A DNA stretch of 64,000 nucleotides, from positions 1 to 64,000 of IMG/VR virus record IMGVR_UViG_3300027631_000014; one strand, given 5' to 3'. Position 1 is the stretch's first letter. Each line of letters begins with the position of its first letter. The notes under the pieces are model-generated. The model was not told the origin of the DNA, did no database searches, and worked only from the letters and a program-made list of their open reading frames with translations. The position numbers and the translations under genes were made by a program. The DNA is from a virus. Positions 45,570 to 53,080 of this stretch are shown here, in pieces.

Positions 45570-45833
45570 ATGGCATTAAAACCTCAATCGATCAGAAAAG
45601 GAACAACTATTTCACTAAACGGAAAAGTAGTAGAAAAACCAGAAATTATAGAGTTAAGTACTCAATGGAGTGAAGCTCAAATTAATTTCTTTAAAAAAAT
45701 GCTCCAACAAGGAGGTGAATTAAGGATTAATGGTATGTTTATAAAAATAGTTACACAAGACAAAGTAGTAAATTCAGCAGGAGACAAAGATTCAGGAGTC
45801 ATAGTAGTACCAGGACTAGATCAAAGATTTTAA
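45570..45833 (+). CDS. Unknown small protein after nrdA
   Basis: 87 residues, mixed: a strand pair at the N-terminus (TTISLNGKVVEKPEIIELST), a helix (SEAQINFFKKMLQQGG), then strands ELRINGMFIKIVTQ and GVIVVPG. It contains no Cys. It starts 12 bases after nrdA and ends 3 bases before the membrane protein gene, so it is probably in the nrd operon. Not recognised. Confidence 0.7.
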   Translation: MALKPQSIRKGTTISLNGKVVEKPEIIELSTQWSEAQINFFKKMLQQGGELRINGMFIKIVTQDKVVNSAGDKDSGVIVVPGLDQRF

Positions 45834-45836
45834 ATT

Positions 45837-46805
45837 ATGAAAAAATATTTTTTACCAATACTAATAGCACTATCTGCACTATCAATTAGTGCAGCAGCTG
45901 CTTATTACAGCGTTACAGGTTTAGCAAAATTATTTGCTGGAGTAGAAACAGCAGTTATATGGATGGCTTCATCTCTTGAAGTAGCAAAATTAGTAGTAGC
46001 ATCTTTACTTTATCAATATTGGAAAGAACTAAACAAAGCATTAAGAGTATATCTTATAATTGCTTTAATTACATTAATGATTATTACATCAGCAGGTATT
46101 TATGGATACTTAAGTAGTGGGTATCAAGACACAGCTAATAAAACAGGTGTTGTAGATAAGGAAATTGCTTTAGTTGACAACAGAATTAAAACACAAGAAT
46201 TAAGTAAAGAATTTACGTTACAACAACTAAAAAATACTCAACAAAGTATTGCTCAATTAAGAGGAGCATTAGGTAACAACACTCAAACCCATAAAGACAA
46301 ACAAGGGAATATCTTAACTACTTCATCATCAGCAAATAGAAAATCATATGAAAAACAACTTGAATTTGCTTTAGGTGAAGAAAAAACTTTAACTAATAAA
46401 GTAAATATTTTAGATTCTACATTACTAGTACTTTCAGAAGAAAAATTGGCTAAAGAATCAAATGCTGAGTTAGCAGGTGAGTTAGGTCCATTAAAGTATA
46501 TAGCTAAATTAACTGGAACAGCGATGGATAAAATTATCAATTGGTTTTTAATGATCATTATATTTGTATTTGATCCGTTGGCTATAAGTTTAGTAATCGC
46601 TGCTAACTTTGCTTTTAATCAAATAAAAAATCCTAATAAATTAGCTATATATAATGAGAAACCAGTTGAAGTAAAACCAATTGTAACACAACATAAAGTT
46701 GACGATACAATTGTTCCAACACCTCCTATCGAATCGTGGTATAGGTATATTCCTCCTGTTTTTAGAAAAAAGAAAAAAGATGACGATGAAATAATCACTT
46801 ACTAG
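45837..46805 (+). CDS. Membrane protein with central coiled coil
   Basis: 322 residues. Three hydrophobic segments near the N-terminus (about 5-27, 34-58, 70-95) and one at about 235-260 surround a coiled-coil region of about 110 residues (105-225, Gln/Lys/Leu-rich). The C-terminus is basic (FRKKKKDDDE). Similar proteins with a GVETAVIWMASSLEVAKLV segment are, from memory, common in marine T4-like phages, with no known role. Its stop codon is embedded in the -33 box of the next promoter. Confidence 0.75.
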   Translation: MKKYFLPILIALSALSISAAAAYYSVTGLAKLFAGVETAVIWMASSLEVAKLVVASLLYQYWKELNKALRVYLIIALITLMIITSAGIYGYLSSGYQDTANKTGVVDKEIALVDNRIKTQELSKEFTLQQLKNTQQSIAQLRGALGNNTQTHKDKQGNILTTSSSANRKSYEKQLEFALGEEKTLTNKVNILDSTLLVLSEEKLAKESNAELAGELGPLKYIAKLTGTAMDKIINWFLMIIIFVFDPLAISLVIAANFAFNQIKNPNKLAIYNEKPVEVKPIVTQHKVDDTIVPTPPIESWYRYIPPVFRKKKKDDDEIITY

Positions 46806-46833
46806 GATTACTAAGTCTTAAAACGTATATTTA
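46802..46833 (+). promoter_or_regulatory. Host-type promoter for transglycosylase gene
   Basis: CTAGG (46802-46806), 19 bases, TATATTTA (46826-46833), 12 bases before the ATG at 46846 (AAAAAGTTATG). The TAG stop of the upstream gene lies inside the -33 box. Confidence 0.65.
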
Positions 46834-46845
46834 AATAAAAAAGTT

Positions 46846-47637
46846 ATGATTAAAGTATCACATGAAGTACCTCTATGTTTGTTAGAGGAAAGTTTAAAAT
46901 TTAACAATTACGATTATTGCTTACCCCATTTAATGGACGAAAATGAAGAATATAAACAATTCTTTATTAGATCAAAAGCAAAAGGCCGTCATATAATGAT
47001 GGACAACAGTTTACATGAATTAGGAGTTCCATACTCTGAAGATAGATTGTTTTACTGGTTAGATTGGTTAAAACCACAAGAATTCTTTGTAGCAGATTAT
47101 TGGGAAGACAAAACTCAATCAATTGTATCAGCTAAAAAATGGATTAATTGGCAGAAAAACTATCCTAAAGTAACATTTATAGCAGTAGTACAAGGAAAAT
47201 CGTATGCTGAAGTATTGGAATGTTATCAAACATATAAAGATTTAGGATATAAGAAAATAGCATTTAGTTATGGGGCGTCTTACTATAACGATATTTGTCC
47301 TCACCCAAACAAAAATCTAGGAAAAGCATTAGGACGAATTCAAGTAATATCTCAATTATTTAAAGATAAAATAATAAGTAAATCAGATTCAATTCATTTA
47401 TTAGGATGCTCAGTACCTCAAGAATTTGGGTGGTATAATGATATGCCTTTTATCAAATCAATAGATACATCAAATCCAGTTATGGCTGCTTTAGATTATG
47501 CATGCTACTCAGCTCATGGTTTGTATTTTAAACCTAAAGCAAATATGAATGATTTCTTCAATATTGATAAAAGTAAAATAAATGAAGGATATCTAATGAA
47601 CAACATTTCTGATTTTAGAAAAATAAACAATTTATAA
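46846..47637 (+). CDS. dpdA: TGT-like / DpdA-type DNA 7-deazaguanine transglycosylase (putative)
   Basis: 263 residues, shorter than bacterial tRNA-guanine transglycosylase (about 375). TGT-barrel features: MDNS with D53, FIAVVQGKSYAEV (111-123) like the TGT I-V-Q-G-G strand, HLLGCSVPQE (184-193) like the family's G-G-x-x-x-G-E, and IDTSNP with D207 as the likely nucleophile. The family exchanges guanine for a deazapurine; phage DpdA proteins act on DNA. The nearby preQ0 genes queC, queD, queE and folE make DNA modification the best reading. The subfamily cannot be settled by eye. Confidence 0.75.
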   Translation: MIKVSHEVPLCLLEESLKFNNYDYCLPHLMDENEEYKQFFIRSKAKGRHIMMDNSLHELGVPYSEDRLFYWLDWLKPQEFFVADYWEDKTQSIVSAKKWINWQKNYPKVTFIAVVQGKSYAEVLECYQTYKDLGYKKIAFSYGASYYNDICPHPNKNLGKALGRIQVISQLFKDKIISKSDSIHLLGCSVPQEFGWYNDMPFIKSIDTSNPVMAALDYACYSAHGLYFKPKANMNDFFNIDKSKINEGYLMNNISDFRKINNL

Positions 47638-47669
47638 TTTGGAATACATAAAAACAATTAATATATTTA
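47638..47669 (+). promoter_or_regulatory. Host-type promoter for the DDELPF gene and queC
   Basis: TTTGG (47638-47642), 19 bases, TATATTTA (47662-47669), 21 bases before the ATG at 47691 (ACAAAGTTATG). The -33 box starts directly after the dpdA-like stop. Confidence 0.7.
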
Positions 47670-47690
47670 ATAAAAACAAAAAACAAAGTT

Positions 47691-47933
47691 ATGAAAAAAG
47701 AAACAAAATTTTTATCATTGTATGACTATTTAGGTCATGCCGCTGGAAGTAAACTAGGAGCTGAAGTAGCAACAGCCGCCAAAACAACACTTCAACCGAT
47801 TCAAACAAGAGATGTAGAGAATCCCAAATTCAAAGGAAAAGTATTACTTTATACTCTTGAATTTTTAGATGGATATTTTAACAAATCTGCAACTTATAGT
47901 AGTACTTCACAAGACGACGAATTACCATTTTAA
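47691..47933 (+). CDS. Small protein ending in SSB-like DDELPF tail
   Basis: 80 residues. The N-terminal 65 residues look folded (SLYDYLGHAAGSKLGAEVAT, KGKVLLYTLEFLDGYFNK). A short Ser/Thr linker then leads to the last six residues D-D-E-L-P-F. This matches the acidic C-terminal tip of bacterial SSB (DDDIPF in E. coli, similar in Bacteroidota), which docks replication and repair enzymes. The phage's own gp32 lacks this tip. The protein may bind host SSB partners. It lies between the transglycosylase and queC under its own promoter. Confidence 0.75.
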   Translation: MKKETKFLSLYDYLGHAAGSKLGAEVATAAKTTLQPIQTRDVENPKFKGKVLLYTLEFLDGYFNKSATYSSTSQDDELPF

Positions 47934-47943
47934 TAAATAAAAT

Positions 47944-48810
47944 ATGAAAAAATACGCAGTATTAAGCCTCTCAGGAGGAATGGATAGCAGCACTTTACTA
48001 CTCCATTTACTATCAAATGGTTATGAAGTAACAGCTTTATCATTTGATTATGGACAAAAACATAAAGTAGAGCTTGAATGTGCTTCTGATTTAGTAGATT
48101 ATGTAAATGGAGCCTCACAAAAATATATTGATGGAGATAATGGAGAAGGAGTATATCATAACTTCTTCCCAGTTACCCATCAAATTATTAAATTAGATGG
48201 TTTAGCTCAATTACTAAATTCTACATTAGTAGAAGGAGGAGCAGAAGTACCTGAAGGGCATTACGCTCAAGAGAATATGAAGGATACAGTAGTACCTAAT
48301 CGTAATAAAATATTTAGTTCTATTATTCAAGCAGTTGCTTTATCAATTGCTGATAAAAATGAAGCTAATTGTGTTATGGCTTTAGGAATCCACTCAGGTG
48401 ATCACTCAATCTATCCTGACTGTACAGAAAACTTTAGACAAGCAGATTTAAATGCTTTTAAAGTAGGAAATTGGAACTCAGAAAGAGTAGATTTCTATGC
48501 TCCGTATATGGAAACAGATAAAGCAGGTATTTTGAAAGATGGAGAAACATGTTGTGAAACATTAGGACTAGATTTTAATGAAGTATATAAACGTACTAAT
48601 ACATCTTACAAACCACTTACAATTAAAGATAAATGGTATAGTGACTACAAATCAGCAAGTTCAGTAGAACGTATAGAAGCATTTTTAAATGTAGGTCGTA
48701 AAGATCCTGTTGACTATGCTGAAGTGATTCCAAACGGAGAAATTATCCCACGCACTTGGGAGGAAGTATTAGTGCATGTAAAACCAATATTAACAAACCA
48801 TAAAAAATAA
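47944..48810 (+). CDS. queC: 7-cyano-7-deazaguanine (preQ0) synthase QueC
   Basis: 288 residues. The N-type ATP pyrophosphatase loop SGGMDSS (10-16), FDYGQKH, and VPNRNKIFSSI match QueC, which turns carboxy-deazaguanine into preQ0 with ATP and ammonia. Later GIHSGDHSIYPDCTENF and YAPYMETDKAGIL are also family-like. The C-terminal zinc site, normally four Cys, is absent: the matching stretch (about 219-245) reads NTSYKPLTIKDKWYSDYKSA, without Cys. The fold may be stabilised differently, or the specificity changed. Confidence 0.9.
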   Translation: MKKYAVLSLSGGMDSSTLLLHLLSNGYEVTALSFDYGQKHKVELECASDLVDYVNGASQKYIDGDNGEGVYHNFFPVTHQIIKLDGLAQLLNSTLVEGGAEVPEGHYAQENMKDTVVPNRNKIFSSIIQAVALSIADKNEANCVMALGIHSGDHSIYPDCTENFRQADLNAFKVGNWNSERVDFYAPYMETDKAGILKDGETCCETLGLDFNEVYKRTNTSYKPLTIKDKWYSDYKSASSVERIEAFLNVGRKDPVDYAEVIPNGEIIPRTWEEVLVHVKPILTNHKK

Positions 48811-48811
48811 A

Positions 48812-49063
48812 ATGAAACAATTAATTTTTTTCTCGGCTCAATGGTGTGCAGCTTGCCAAACAATGAAGCCAACAGTAGAACAAGTAAGTAAACAAACCGG
48901 AGTATCAGTTAATAAAATAGATACTGACTATGATGTATCCTATACTTCTGAATATAATGTAAAAAGTGTTCCTACTTTAATATTATTAGAAAATGGAAAA
49001 GAAACAAAGCGCATTGTAGGTACCCAATCAGAAAGCAAAATTAGAGAACTTATAAACGGATAA
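48812..49063 (+). CDS. Thioredoxin-like protein
   Basis: 83 residues. The active site is W-C-A-A-C (11-15), after the strand LIFFSAQ, and the conserved cis-Pro is in VKSVPTLILLENGK. The chain is shorter than thioredoxin (about 108) and glutaredoxin-sized, as in T4 NrdC. The likely job is to reduce the phage NrdA C-terminal CxxC pair. It is coupled tightly between queC (one base) and queD (three bases), so expression is shared with the preQ0 genes. Confidence 0.88.
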   Translation: MKQLIFFSAQWCAACQTMKPTVEQVSKQTGVSVNKIDTDYDVSYTSEYNVKSVPTLILLENGKETKRIVGTQSESKIRELING

Positions 49064-49066
49064 AAC

Positions 49067-49549
49067 ATGAGATATATTTCAACTAAATTATTTGACAATT
49101 ACTCAGTAGCAATTAGACAGTGGAAAGCTCAACACTCCCACTGTCAATTGTTACATGGATATGCTTTAAAATTTAAAGTATGGTTTGCATCTAACGAACC
49201 AGATGTAGATAAACAACTTGATGATATGAATTGGATTGTTGATTACGGTGGATTTAAAGATGCTCCTAAAGGTAATGGTTTAAAATCATGGATGGACCAT
49301 ATGTGGGACCACACATTACTAATTCAAAAAGACGATCCGTTTGTAGATGTTTTTGAACAAATGGGACAAATGGGCTTAGCTAAAGTACATTTACTAGATA
49401 AAATGGGAGCCGAAAGTAATGCTAAATTAGTTTACGACCATTTTAATTCAGTATTAGCAAAAACAGATGCTGGTAGATGTAAAGTGATTAAAGTAGAGTG
49501 TTTTGAAAACGATAAAAATTCATCAATTTATGAAGAACATGGACTATAA
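49067..49549 (+). CDS. queD: 6-carboxy-tetrahydropterin synthase QueD
   Basis: 160 residues. The family's first step enzyme after FolE, converting dihydroneopterin triphosphate to carboxy-tetrahydropterin. Residues AQHSHCQLLHGY (21-32) hold the catalytic Cys (C26) and zinc His, though the usual L-H-G-H reads L-H-G-Y (Y32), so H25 or H23 may replace the third ligand. WDHTLLI keeps the family Asp-His. Longer than standard QueD (about 120), with insertions around residues 42-75. The end overlaps queE by 11 bases. Confidence 0.85.
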   Translation: MRYISTKLFDNYSVAIRQWKAQHSHCQLLHGYALKFKVWFASNEPDVDKQLDDMNWIVDYGGFKDAPKGNGLKSWMDHMWDHTLLIQKDDPFVDVFEQMGQMGLAKVHLLDKMGAESNAKLVYDHFNSVLAKTDAGRCKVIKVECFENDKNSSIYEEHGL

Positions 49550-50303
49550 TAAAGTACAACCAATAATTGAAGCATATGTTTGCGTTCAAACAGAAGGATC
49601 AAGAGCAGGACGTCCTCATTTCTTAGTAAGAACAACAGGATGTACTCATAGATGTTATTTTGGTGAAGGCGGTTGGTGCGACAGCTGGTATACTTCAATT
49701 CACCCTGAAAAAGGTACTTGGACATTAAATGCTATTAAAGAACTATTTGAAGCCAATCCTCAAATTAATCATTTAATGATATCAGGTGGTTCTCCTACAA
49801 TGCATCCTGAGTTAGTTGATGAATTAATCAATATAGCTAAGAATATGAGAGGAATGTATGTTACAATAGAGACTGAAGGTTCTCATTTTATTGAAACTAA
49901 CTACAAAATAGATTTAGTATCTTTATCTCCTAAATTTTTAAATTCACAACCTAAACTAGGAACTAAAACACCAGCAGGTAAAGATGTAGATCAGAAAATG
50001 ATTGATCAACATGAAAAATTTAGAAATAAATATGATGTTATTAAGAAAATGCTTGACTATCATTTAGACTATCACTTTAAACCAGTTGTAGACAGAAACG
50101 AACCATTTATTTGGGAACAAATAGAAGCATTTATTAATTTACATAACATTCCAAATGACAAAGTTTGGGTTATGCCAGCAGGAGATACGTTTAATAAGTT
50201 ACAACCAAATTATGCTTATGTAATGGAGGAATGTATTAAACGAGGATATAATTTTACAGGTAGAGCTCATATTGTAGCTTATAACGATTTAAGAGGAGTA
50301 TAA
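49539..50303 (+). CDS. queE: 7-carboxy-7-deazaguanine synthase QueE (radical SAM)
   Basis: 254 residues from ATG 49539. In-frame ATG 49530 and TTG 49503 would overlap queD more deeply. The cluster-binding cysteines are C35, C39 and C47 in TTGCTHRCYFGEGGWCDSW, a spaced-out variant typical of QueE rather than the CX3CX2C of most radical SAM enzymes. HLMISGGSPTMHPE is the SAM-binding GGxP-like strand, and IETEGSH follows. It contracts the pterin ring to carboxy-deazaguanine, the QueC substrate. Confidence 0.9.
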   Translation: MDYNKVQPIIEAYVCVQTEGSRAGRPHFLVRTTGCTHRCYFGEGGWCDSWYTSIHPEKGTWTLNAIKELFEANPQINHLMISGGSPTMHPELVDELINIAKNMRGMYVTIETEGSHFIETNYKIDLVSLSPKFLNSQPKLGTKTPAGKDVDQKMIDQHEKFRNKYDVIKKMLDYHLDYHFKPVVDRNEPFIWEQIEAFINLHNIPNDKVWVMPAGDTFNKLQPNYAYVMEECIKRGYNFTGRAHIVAYNDLRGV

Positions 50304-50304
50304 T

Positions 50305-50445
50305 ATGCATGAACTATTACACATAATAGGACTTTGCCCAGATAGTTGGGCTTCCCCAAATCTTATTAATATATTTATCTCAAATTATCAAAGTATAATA
50401 AATTTAATAAATAAAGGTTATGAAACAATTAAAAACATTCTTTAA
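50305..50445 (+). CDS. Small ORF with HIIGLCPDSW motif
   Basis: 46 codons starting two bases after the queE stop: MHELLHIIGLCPDSWASPNL, then a hydrophobic IINIFI-like stretch and a short tail. From memory, very small phage ORFs beginning M-H/R-E-x-x-H-x-x-G-L-C-x-D are recurrent, which supports this one. It overlaps the next gene by 26 bases and contains a complete host-type promoter (50346-50377) within its coding sequence. Function unknown. Confidence 0.45.
   Translation: MHELLHIIGLCPDSWASPNLINIFISNYQSIINLINKGYETIKNIL
50346..50377 (+). promoter_or_regulatory. Host-type promoter inside small ORF
   Basis: TTGGG (50346-50350), 19 bases, TATATTTA (50370-50377), 42 bases before ATG 50420 (AAAGGTTATG). 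The -33 box lies in the right arm of a small hairpin GCCCA-N6-TGGGC (about 50336-50351). Confidence 0.55.
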
Positions 50446-50824
50446 GTACAAATACTTAAGACGCAAAATACGTTTAAAAAAGTATCTTGATCCACGTGGT
50501 TTAGATGCCAATGAAAAATTAATTAAAAGCGTACTAATAAAAGTAGTATCTAATCAAGAAAACAATGTACTAAATAATTTAGATGCAGTTTATATTCAAA
50601 CTAAAAACAAAGAATATACTATTGTATTATCCAAAAATAGTATTAAAATATCTAACCATCAACTATTTATTGAATCTAAAATTGATGAATATTTTAGAAT
50701 GGAATTAATGGATGTAGTATATTACTACTTAGATAAATTTAAAACAAAAATGGATAGAGAAATATTTCATAACGAAGCAGAAGGACTAAATTTTATGTTA
50801 AATCAATTAAATCAAATAAATTAA
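50420..50824 (+). CDS. Unknown basic protein upstream of folE
   Basis: 134 residues. The N-terminus is strongly basic (KTFFKYKYLRRKIRLKKYLD), then comes a mixed alpha/beta part with YIQTKNKEYTIVLSKNSIKI and YFRMELMDVVYYYLDKFKTK. It contains no Cys and no membrane helix. The basic end may bind nucleic acid or membrane. It is two bases upstream of folE and shares its promoter. Not recognised. Confidence 0.7.
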   Translation: MKQLKTFFKYKYLRRKIRLKKYLDPRGLDANEKLIKSVLIKVVSNQENNVLNNLDAVYIQTKNKEYTIVLSKNSIKISNHQLFIESKIDEYFRMELMDVVYYYLDKFKTKMDREIFHNEAEGLNFMLNQLNQIN

Positions 50825-50826
50825 AA

Positions 50827-51459
50827 ATGGAATTACTAAAAAAATCAAATGGGAACATTTCCCGCACCCCAGAACAAATAGAACAAATGATTGATGAAGC
50901 ATCTATTCATTATGGTAATTTTTTAAAAGCAGTAGGTTTTGACTTCACAGCAGATAAACAAACAGAAAACACACCTCGTCGAGTAGCTAAAGCATGGTTA
51001 AAAGATTTAATCATAGGATCAGTATCAAATGAACCAAATATTACTACATTTCCTAACGACGAAAATTATACAGGTTTAGTAATTCAAAGTGGTATTCCTA
51101 TCACTAGTATGTGTGCCCACCACAATTTAGCATTTACAGGATTTGCTACAGTAGCTTATATACCTGGAGAAAAAGTAATAGGATTAAGTAAATTAAATCG
51201 TATTGTAGAATGGTTCTCAAGACGTCCTCAAATGCAAGAATCACTTACTCAACAAGTACATGACTATATTTCAGACAAAATGGAATGTGAATCAGTAGCT
51301 GTAAGTGTAGCTTGTAAACATACATGTTGTTCACATAGAGGTATTAAACATCCATCTACAATGACTACAAATAAATTTAGTGGTGTATTTATGGAACCAA
51401 GTAATATGATTAGAGATGAATTTTTACATGCAATATCTACCAATGGAGCAAAATTCTAA
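50827..51459 (+). CDS. folE: GTP cyclohydrolase I FolE
   Basis: 210 residues (E. coli FolE is 222). ENTPRRVAKAW, the zinc motif SMCAHHNLAFTG, YIPGEKVIGLSKLNRIVEWF and HTCCSHRGIKHP are all in family order; zinc ligands would be the Cys and His of CAHH and a Cys of HTCC. It opens GTP to dihydroneopterin triphosphate, the feedstock for QueD, completing the GTP-to-preQ0 route in this window. Family pattern usually reads HMCMxMRG; here HTCCSHRG. Confidence 0.94.
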   Translation: MELLKKSNGNISRTPEQIEQMIDEASIHYGNFLKAVGFDFTADKQTENTPRRVAKAWLKDLIIGSVSNEPNITTFPNDENYTGLVIQSGIPITSMCAHHNLAFTGFATVAYIPGEKVIGLSKLNRIVEWFSRRPQMQESLTQQVHDYISDKMECESVAVSVACKHTCCSHRGIKHPSTMTTNKFSGVFMEPSNMIRDEFLHAISTNGAKF

Positions 51460-51610
51460 ACACCCCGACCCTAAACTACATAAACAAATTAGTTTTCTTA
51501 AATCCGGAATTCGAATAGCAGGATATTTTATCTTGCCGTTCAATTTAGGAATAGGAGCAGCAGTATTAGTACTATCAGAAGTAATAGGAATAATTGAAGA
51601 AATGGTATAA
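51443..51610 (+). CDS. Small membrane protein
   Basis: 55 residues from ATG 51443, overlapping folE by 17 bases; an in-frame ATG at 51416 is less likely. A polar N-terminus (SKHPDPKLHKQISFLKSGIR) precedes one hydrophobic hairpin or segment (GYFILPFNLGIGAAVLVLSE, then VIGIIEEMV). Its stop overlaps the next ATG (TAATG). From memory, paired tiny membrane proteins of this sort recur in marine phages; function unknown. Confidence 0.65.
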   Translation: MEQNSKHPDPKLHKQISFLKSGIRIAGYFILPFNLGIGAAVLVLSEVIGIIEEMV

Positions 51611-51876
51611 TGAAAGAAAAAATAAAAGAAGCATTAACACTAGGCGTAATACAAATTATTTTATATTCAATTTTATGTATAAATTTTAGAGCAGTAGCTC
51701 AAGCACATTATCATGAAGCTGCATTAACTGATTTTTTAGTTGCCTCAATGAATTTTTTTGTAATTAGAAAAATAGCTCAATCTACAGATACTTTACATCA
51801 GTGGATTGGTTATGTAACTGGATCAGTGATAGGATCATATGTAGGAATTTTTTTGTCAGTATTATTAAATAGTTAG
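51610..51876 (+). CDS. Small membrane protein
   Basis: 88 residues with hydrophobic segments at about 8-28 (LGVIQIILYSILCI), 38-52 and 63-86 (WIGYVTGSVIGSYVGIFLSV). Coupled by TAATG to the preceding membrane ORF, so the two may act together, possibly in membrane alteration or superinfection exclusion; that is speculation. Its TAG stop overlaps the -33 box of the next promoter. Confidence 0.65.
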   Translation: MKEKIKEALTLGVIQIILYSILCINFRAVAQAHYHEAALTDFLVASMNFFVIRKIAQSTDTLHQWIGYVTGSVIGSYVGIFLSVLLNS

Positions 51877-51904
51877 GATTACAAGATTTTTAAACGTATA
51901 TTTA
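51873..51904 (+). promoter_or_regulatory. Host-type promoter for lipoprotein gene
   Basis: TTAGG (51873-51877), 19 bases, TATATTTA (51897-51904), 12 bases before ATG 51917. Nearly the same sequence as the promoter at 46802, including GGATTAC and AAACGTATATTTAA, and again overlapping a TAG stop. Confidence 0.65.
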
Positions 51905-51916
51905 ATTAAAAGAAAA

Positions 51917-52228
51917 ATGAAAAAACTACTAATACTTAGTTCAGCACTACTAATAGGTTGTGCGACTATTAAGAAAATAGACACTACAGGATTTCGTTCT
52001 GAACAAAATACTATTTTTTATGAACAAGATACAGTTGCAACTTTAAGTGCAATTGAATATTCCATAGACAATGGTAAGTACGTCAAAGAAATGACTTTTA
52101 AATTGTTGAATATGAAACATGCAGATAAAGTTCAAAATCTACTTTATTTTATTCACAAAAGACATAAAGACTGGGAAATTGAACTTGACTATCCTATCAC
52201 TAACTTTAAAATAAACAAAGGTGAATAA
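51917..52228 (+). CDS. Small lipoprotein
   Basis: 103 residues. A signal peptide with lipobox is clear: MKKLLILSSALLIGC with Cys at 15. The mature part starts ATIKKIDTTGF and has strands and a helix (MKHADKVQNLLYFIHKRHKD). A phage lipoprotein may act in lysis (spanin) or in blocking superinfection. Neither is shown, but the next gene is a membrane protein overlapping it by eight bases. Confidence 0.75.
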   Translation: MKKLLILSSALLIGCATIKKIDTTGFRSEQNTIFYEQDTVATLSAIEYSIDNGKYVKEMTFKLLNMKHADKVQNLLYFIHKRHKDWEIELDYPITNFKINKGE

Positions 52229-52562
52229 ATTATTTGCTGGTATTGTGTTTGGAATTATAGCACAAATTATAGTTTTCTTTCAACTACAAGGTCAATTAAA
52301 ATATGATTGGTTTAAGAATAACTATTGGTTAGTTGTCTTAATGGGTATACCCTCTTCTATGTTTTTTATGTATTCTGTGAAGAATTTAGTATTGGCATAC
52401 AACGGAGAAATGTGGCCTTCAAGACTAATTGGATTTTCATTAGGTGCGATTGTGTTTACTTATTTTAGTTGGTCTTTATTTGGAGAGCCATTTACCACTA
52501 AAACTATCATATGTTTAGTATTAGCTCTCTCTATATTAATGGTTCAATTGTTTATGAAATGA
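52221..52562 (+). CDS. Membrane protein, four predicted helices
   Basis: 113 residues with hydrophobic segments at about 4-20, 34-54, 68-88 and 95-112. Size and topology resemble small EamA/SMR-type transporters (WPSRLIGFSLGAIVFTYFSW, then LFGEPFTTKT), where a Gly-Glu-Pro motif near the third helix is common. Overlaps the lipoprotein gene by eight bases and the next gene by four (ATGA). Transport function is only a possibility. Confidence 0.65.
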   Translation: MNKLFAGIVFGIIAQIIVFFQLQGQLKYDWFKNNYWLVVLMGIPSSMFFMYSVKNLVLAYNGEMWPSRLIGFSLGAIVFTYFSWSLFGEPFTTKTIICLVLALSILMVQLFMK

Positions 52563-53080
52563 TGAAAGAAGACGAAGATAATTTATGGTGTAACTACAGT
52601 GGAATGCCATCACCTATGTCATATATGAGGTGTGATAAATGTGATGAAGTTACATACGAATGTAAATGTAAAGAAAAAACAAATATGAATAAAGAACAAC
52701 AAGAGCTATTGGATGAGGCTTATAAGAATTATAAAAGAATCACGCATGAAACTAATGAAAAGAATCATTATGGTGAGTATTCCAAATGGGGTGATAACCC
52801 ACTAATCTCAGGGGTTCAGCATTTAACAAAAGATTCATTTATTCAAATGATAAAAATTAATTCTGAGTTCTCTGAAAAGTGGGGATTGAAAATTGATGAA
52901 CGAGAGTTGAGTTTGGAAGAGAGAATGGACTTAATCGATAAAATGCACCTTCGTTCCTATTCTGGTTGGCAAAATTGGAGTGTCGAAGAAATGGAGGATC
53001 GAATGAATAACGATTGGAATATCCCAACCCGACTAATTACAGTAACATATAATAATAAAACAATAGAAAGCTATGAGTAA
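52559..53080 (+). CDS. Unknown protein sharing modules with thymidylate synthase
   Basis: 173 residues from ATG 52559 (a longer frame starts at 52511 but overlaps the upstream gene). N-terminal zinc-ribbon-like C-x2-C and C-x-C (25-37). Two segments match insertions in the thymidylate synthase at 54479: LTKDSFIQMIKINSEFSEKWG (89-109; only part aligned) and RELSLEER followed by NIPTRLITV (115-163). No catalytic motif of thymidylate synthase itself. The pairing suggests a mobile interaction or regulatory domain. Function unknown. Confidence 0.7.
   Translation: MMKEDEDNLWCNYSGMPSPMSYMRCDKCDEVTYECKCKEKTNMNKEQQELLDEAYKNYKRITHETNEKNHYGEYSKWGDNPLISGVQHLTKDSFIQMIKINSEFSEKWGLKIDERELSLEERMDLIDKMHLRSYSGWQNWSVEEMEDRMNNDWNIPTRLITVTYNNKTIESYE

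Noticed and set aside
51610-51876. Holin for the amidase
   Set aside because: It has suitable membrane segments but lies in an early-type unit far from the endolysin; nothing specific supports lysis.
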